43,489 nt of DNA from Paractinoplanes rishiriensis (GTDB lineage Bacteria > Actinomycetota > Actinomycetes > Mycobacteriales > Micromonosporaceae), in contig NZ_BOMV01000099.1 in assembly GCF_016862375.1 (NCBI RefSeq), positions 1 through 43,489 on the forward strand, in the 5' to 3' direction. Shown here piece after piece: positions 41,848 through 43,489 of this stretch. Position numbers and translations under genes: made by a program. The notes beneath the pieces were generated by a model. That model was not told where the DNA came from. It ran no database searches and worked only from the letters and a program-made list of their open reading frames with translations. Each line of letters begins with the position of its first letter. The stretch's first letter is position 1.

Positions 41848-42372
41848 ATGATGCGGAATGGTCAGCGCTGGCCGTGGCGGCAAGCGATCGTCGTCGGCGT
41901 CGACGGCTCGTCCGGATCGAAAGTCGCCCTGCGCTGGGCGCTCGAGCAGGCCGAGCGAACCGCCGCCGACGTGGAGGCCGTGAACGTCTGGACACCGGAC
42001 ACGACCTACTACCCGTACATGCCGGTGGCCTCCGCGATGGACGACCTCGCCGATGCCGCGGAGACGGTGCTGCTGGACACTCTGGTCGAGGTGACCCGCG
42101 AGTACGGCCGGTCGGTGCCGATCCGGCCCCGGGTGCTGCGAGGGTTTCCCGCCGAGGAACTGCTGCACGCCGCCGGGAGCGCCCAATTGCTGGTCCTCGG
42201 TGCACCCACGCGCGGCACTGTGGCCGGCCTGCTGCTGGGCTCGGTCAGTCACCAATGCGTCCAACGAGCAACCTGTCCGGTCCTGGTCACCCCCGCCACG
42301 CCACATCGACTGCCACCGCAACCGCTGCGGTGGGCCGACGCGGACCGACACGTCATACCACCGAGAAGCTGA
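41848..42372 (+). CDS. Universal stress protein
   Basis: A 174-residue single UspA domain. The N-terminal IVVGVDGSSGSKVALRWAL and C-terminal LVLGAPTRGTVAGLLLGSVS carry the ATP-binding G-2x-G-9x-G(S) pattern. ATP-binding Usps in actinobacteria are linked to hypoxia and dormancy. ATG 41848 has AAGGAGGTGA upstream. It is the third gene of a fdxA-usp-acg series. Confidence 0.9.
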   Translation: MMRNGQRWPWRQAIVVGVDGSSGSKVALRWALEQAERTAADVEAVNVWTPDTTYYPYMPVASAMDDLADAAETVLLDTLVEVTREYGRSVPIRPRVLRGFPAEELLHAAGSAQLLVLGAPTRGTVAGLLLGSVSHQCVQRATCPVLVTPATPHRLPPQPLRWADADRHVIPPRS

Positions 42373-42443
42373 GAGCCGCACCGTCTCGAGGCCGCCGCGC
42401 CGACCCGGCCGCGGGCGGCGATCACCATGCGAAGAAGGCAGCC

Positions 42444-43472
42444 ATGAACACCAGCACCTCGCGCACCGGCCTGACCGTCTCGGCCGACGTGCTCGCCGGC
42501 GCCGCGGCGACAGCCGCGCGCTTTGCGCCATCGATCCTCAACACCCAGCCGTGGCGATGGCGGGTGCACCCGGATCAGCTCGAACTGTTCGCCGAACCCC
42601 GTCGTCACCTGCGCGTCACCGACCCGGACGGGCGGCTACTGATCCTCAGTTGCGGCACCGTCCTGCACCACGCCTGCCTCACCCTGGCCGCCCAGGGCTG
42701 GGCCGCGCAGGTCATTCGGACCCCCAGCATGTCGGCAACGGCGCCGCTTGCCGTGCTCCACGGCTTCGAGCCGGCCACCGTCGCCCCGGTCACGCGTCAG
42801 CAGGAACAGGCCATGCGGACGCGACACACCGACCGGCGGCCCGTCAGCGATCAACCCATCGCCCCGCCCGTTCTGCGGGCCATCACGGCTTGCGCCCCCG
42901 GCGCGGTCCGGCTGCAGATTCTGACCGCCGAACAGGTCCTCGAACTGGCCGCCGCCGTGTCGAGAGCCGACGCGATGAGGGGCCAGGATCCGCTTGCCCG
43001 CGGCGAGCTGAACTACTGGACGAGCCGGCCCGTCACCGAGGGCATCGGGCTTCCCCCGCAGGTACTGCCGGACCGACCGGCGCAAACCACCGTTGCGGGC
43101 CGCGGATTCGGCCACGCCGGAACCCTACCGACCGGACCTGGCCACGACCGGTCCGCCACGTACGCCCTGCTCTACGGCCACAGCGACGATCCAACCGGGT
43201 GGCTGCAGGCCGGCGAGACACTGTCCGCCATCTGGCTTGCCGCGACCGCGATGAACGTGTCCGTGCTGCCGTTGAGCGACGTCGTCGCGGTTCCCGGCAC
43301 CCGCGAAGCCCTTCGTCGGATGTTGAAACCCTTCGACCATCCGTACCTGGCGCTGCGGCTCGGCATCGCCGACCCGATGCCCGGCGCACCGCCGCGCACC
43401 CCTCGCCTCCCGGCCGCTCACCTCGTCGAGGCACTCCCGCCGAACGTGTCCTGTAGAGAGGAACGACGATGA
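42444..43472 (+). CDS. Acg-like nitroreductase-family protein
   Basis: A 342-residue protein of the Acg (Rv2032-like) subfamily. Landmarks: ARFAPSILNTQPWRWRV near the N-terminus, RHTDRRPVSDQPI in the middle, and LQAGETLSAIWLAATAMNVS near the FMN site at the C-terminal half. Mycobacterial Acg binds FMN tightly but lacks nitroreductase turnover and is thought to sequester flavin in dormancy. ATG 42444; the stop overlaps the next start (ATGA). Confidence 0.85.
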   Translation: MNTSTSRTGLTVSADVLAGAAATAARFAPSILNTQPWRWRVHPDQLELFAEPRRHLRVTDPDGRLLILSCGTVLHHACLTLAAQGWAAQVIRTPSMSATAPLAVLHGFEPATVAPVTRQQEQAMRTRHTDRRPVSDQPIAPPVLRAITACAPGAVRLQILTAEQVLELAAAVSRADAMRGQDPLARGELNYWTSRPVTEGIGLPPQVLPDRPAQTTVAGRGFGHAGTLPTGPGHDRSATYALLYGHSDDPTGWLQAGETLSAIWLAATAMNVSVLPLSDVVAVPGTREALRRMLKPFDHPYLALRLGIADPMPGAPPRTPRLPAAHLVEALPPNVSCREERR

Positions 43473-43489
43473 CCCCCACGTCCAGGCAG
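43469..43489 (+). CDS. Start of a further gene, cut by window edge
   Basis: AGAGGAACGACG precedes ATG 43469, which overlaps the Acg-like stop by four bases and begins MTPTSRQ. The overlap indicates the operon continues. Too short to identify. Confidence 0.55.

Overview
The window looks like the chromosome of a high-GC actinomycete. GC-rich codons, frequent GTG starts, 1-4 nt stop/start overlaps, and family content (PucR regulators, DUF3040, STAS/HATPase pairs, FdxA, Acg-like nitroreductase, actinobacterial XRE-TPR regulators) all point that way. Micromonosporales is my best guess, by inference only; no rRNA, tRNA or phylogenetic marker is present.

Region 1 (1-5300): a 3'-cut alpha/beta hydrolase, a scar resembling the N-terminus of an IS21-type IstA transposase, a translationally coupled XRE-TPR regulator plus phosphotransferase pair, and a second XRE regulator with a PLD-like C-terminal domain that is divergent from the next region.

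Region 2 (5601-15694) is the most unusual part: nine same-strand, tightly packed genes that read as one operon. In order they encode an aldo/keto reductase, an endonuclease/exonuclease/phosphatase (EEP) protein, a radical SAM protein with a B12-binding-like N-terminus, a thymidylate-kinase-like P-loop kinase, a DegT-type PLP aminotransferase, a formyltransferase with an extra N-terminal domain, a cupin, a second EEP protein, and a PfkB-fold protein whose catalytic Asp is replaced by Ala. The set resembles a small-molecule pathway, possibly for a modified nucleoside or amino-sugar nucleotide. I recognise no characterised pathway with this gene order. A convergent NUDIX hydrolase and an NTP_transf_6 nucleotidyltransferase follow.

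Region 3 (17069-19320) looks decayed: an ABC transporter reduced to the start of its membrane domain joined to its extreme C-terminus, and a nucleotidyltransferase running in frame into the first ~80 residues of a PCMT-like methyltransferase of the kind found in FxLD-type RiPP systems.

Region 4 (19321-43489) is a stress, hypoxia or dormancy island: a HATPase/STAS partner-switch pair, three DksA/TraR zinc-finger proteins, two MreB/Hsp70-fold proteins, two DUF3040-like membrane proteins, TauE/SafE, Dps, an orphan cytochrome oxidase subunit I, a D-amino-acid-dehydrogenase-like flavoprotein, a second-type adenylate kinase, a baeRF protein, two CBS-BON proteins, a slipin with a one-base frameshift, an intact PucR regulator and its decayed paralogue, DUF488, OsmC, a cysteine-containing HTH regulator divergent from a 7Fe ferredoxin, a universal stress protein and an Acg-like nitroreductase. 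Several belong to families found in the mycobacterial DosR regulon, but I see no DosR/DosS gene and no convincing DosR box. Notable non-coding structures are a perfect 12-bp hairpin over the ribosome binding site of one MreB-like gene, a 10-11-10 inverted repeat between the baeRF and CBS-BON genes, and two strong terminator hairpins.
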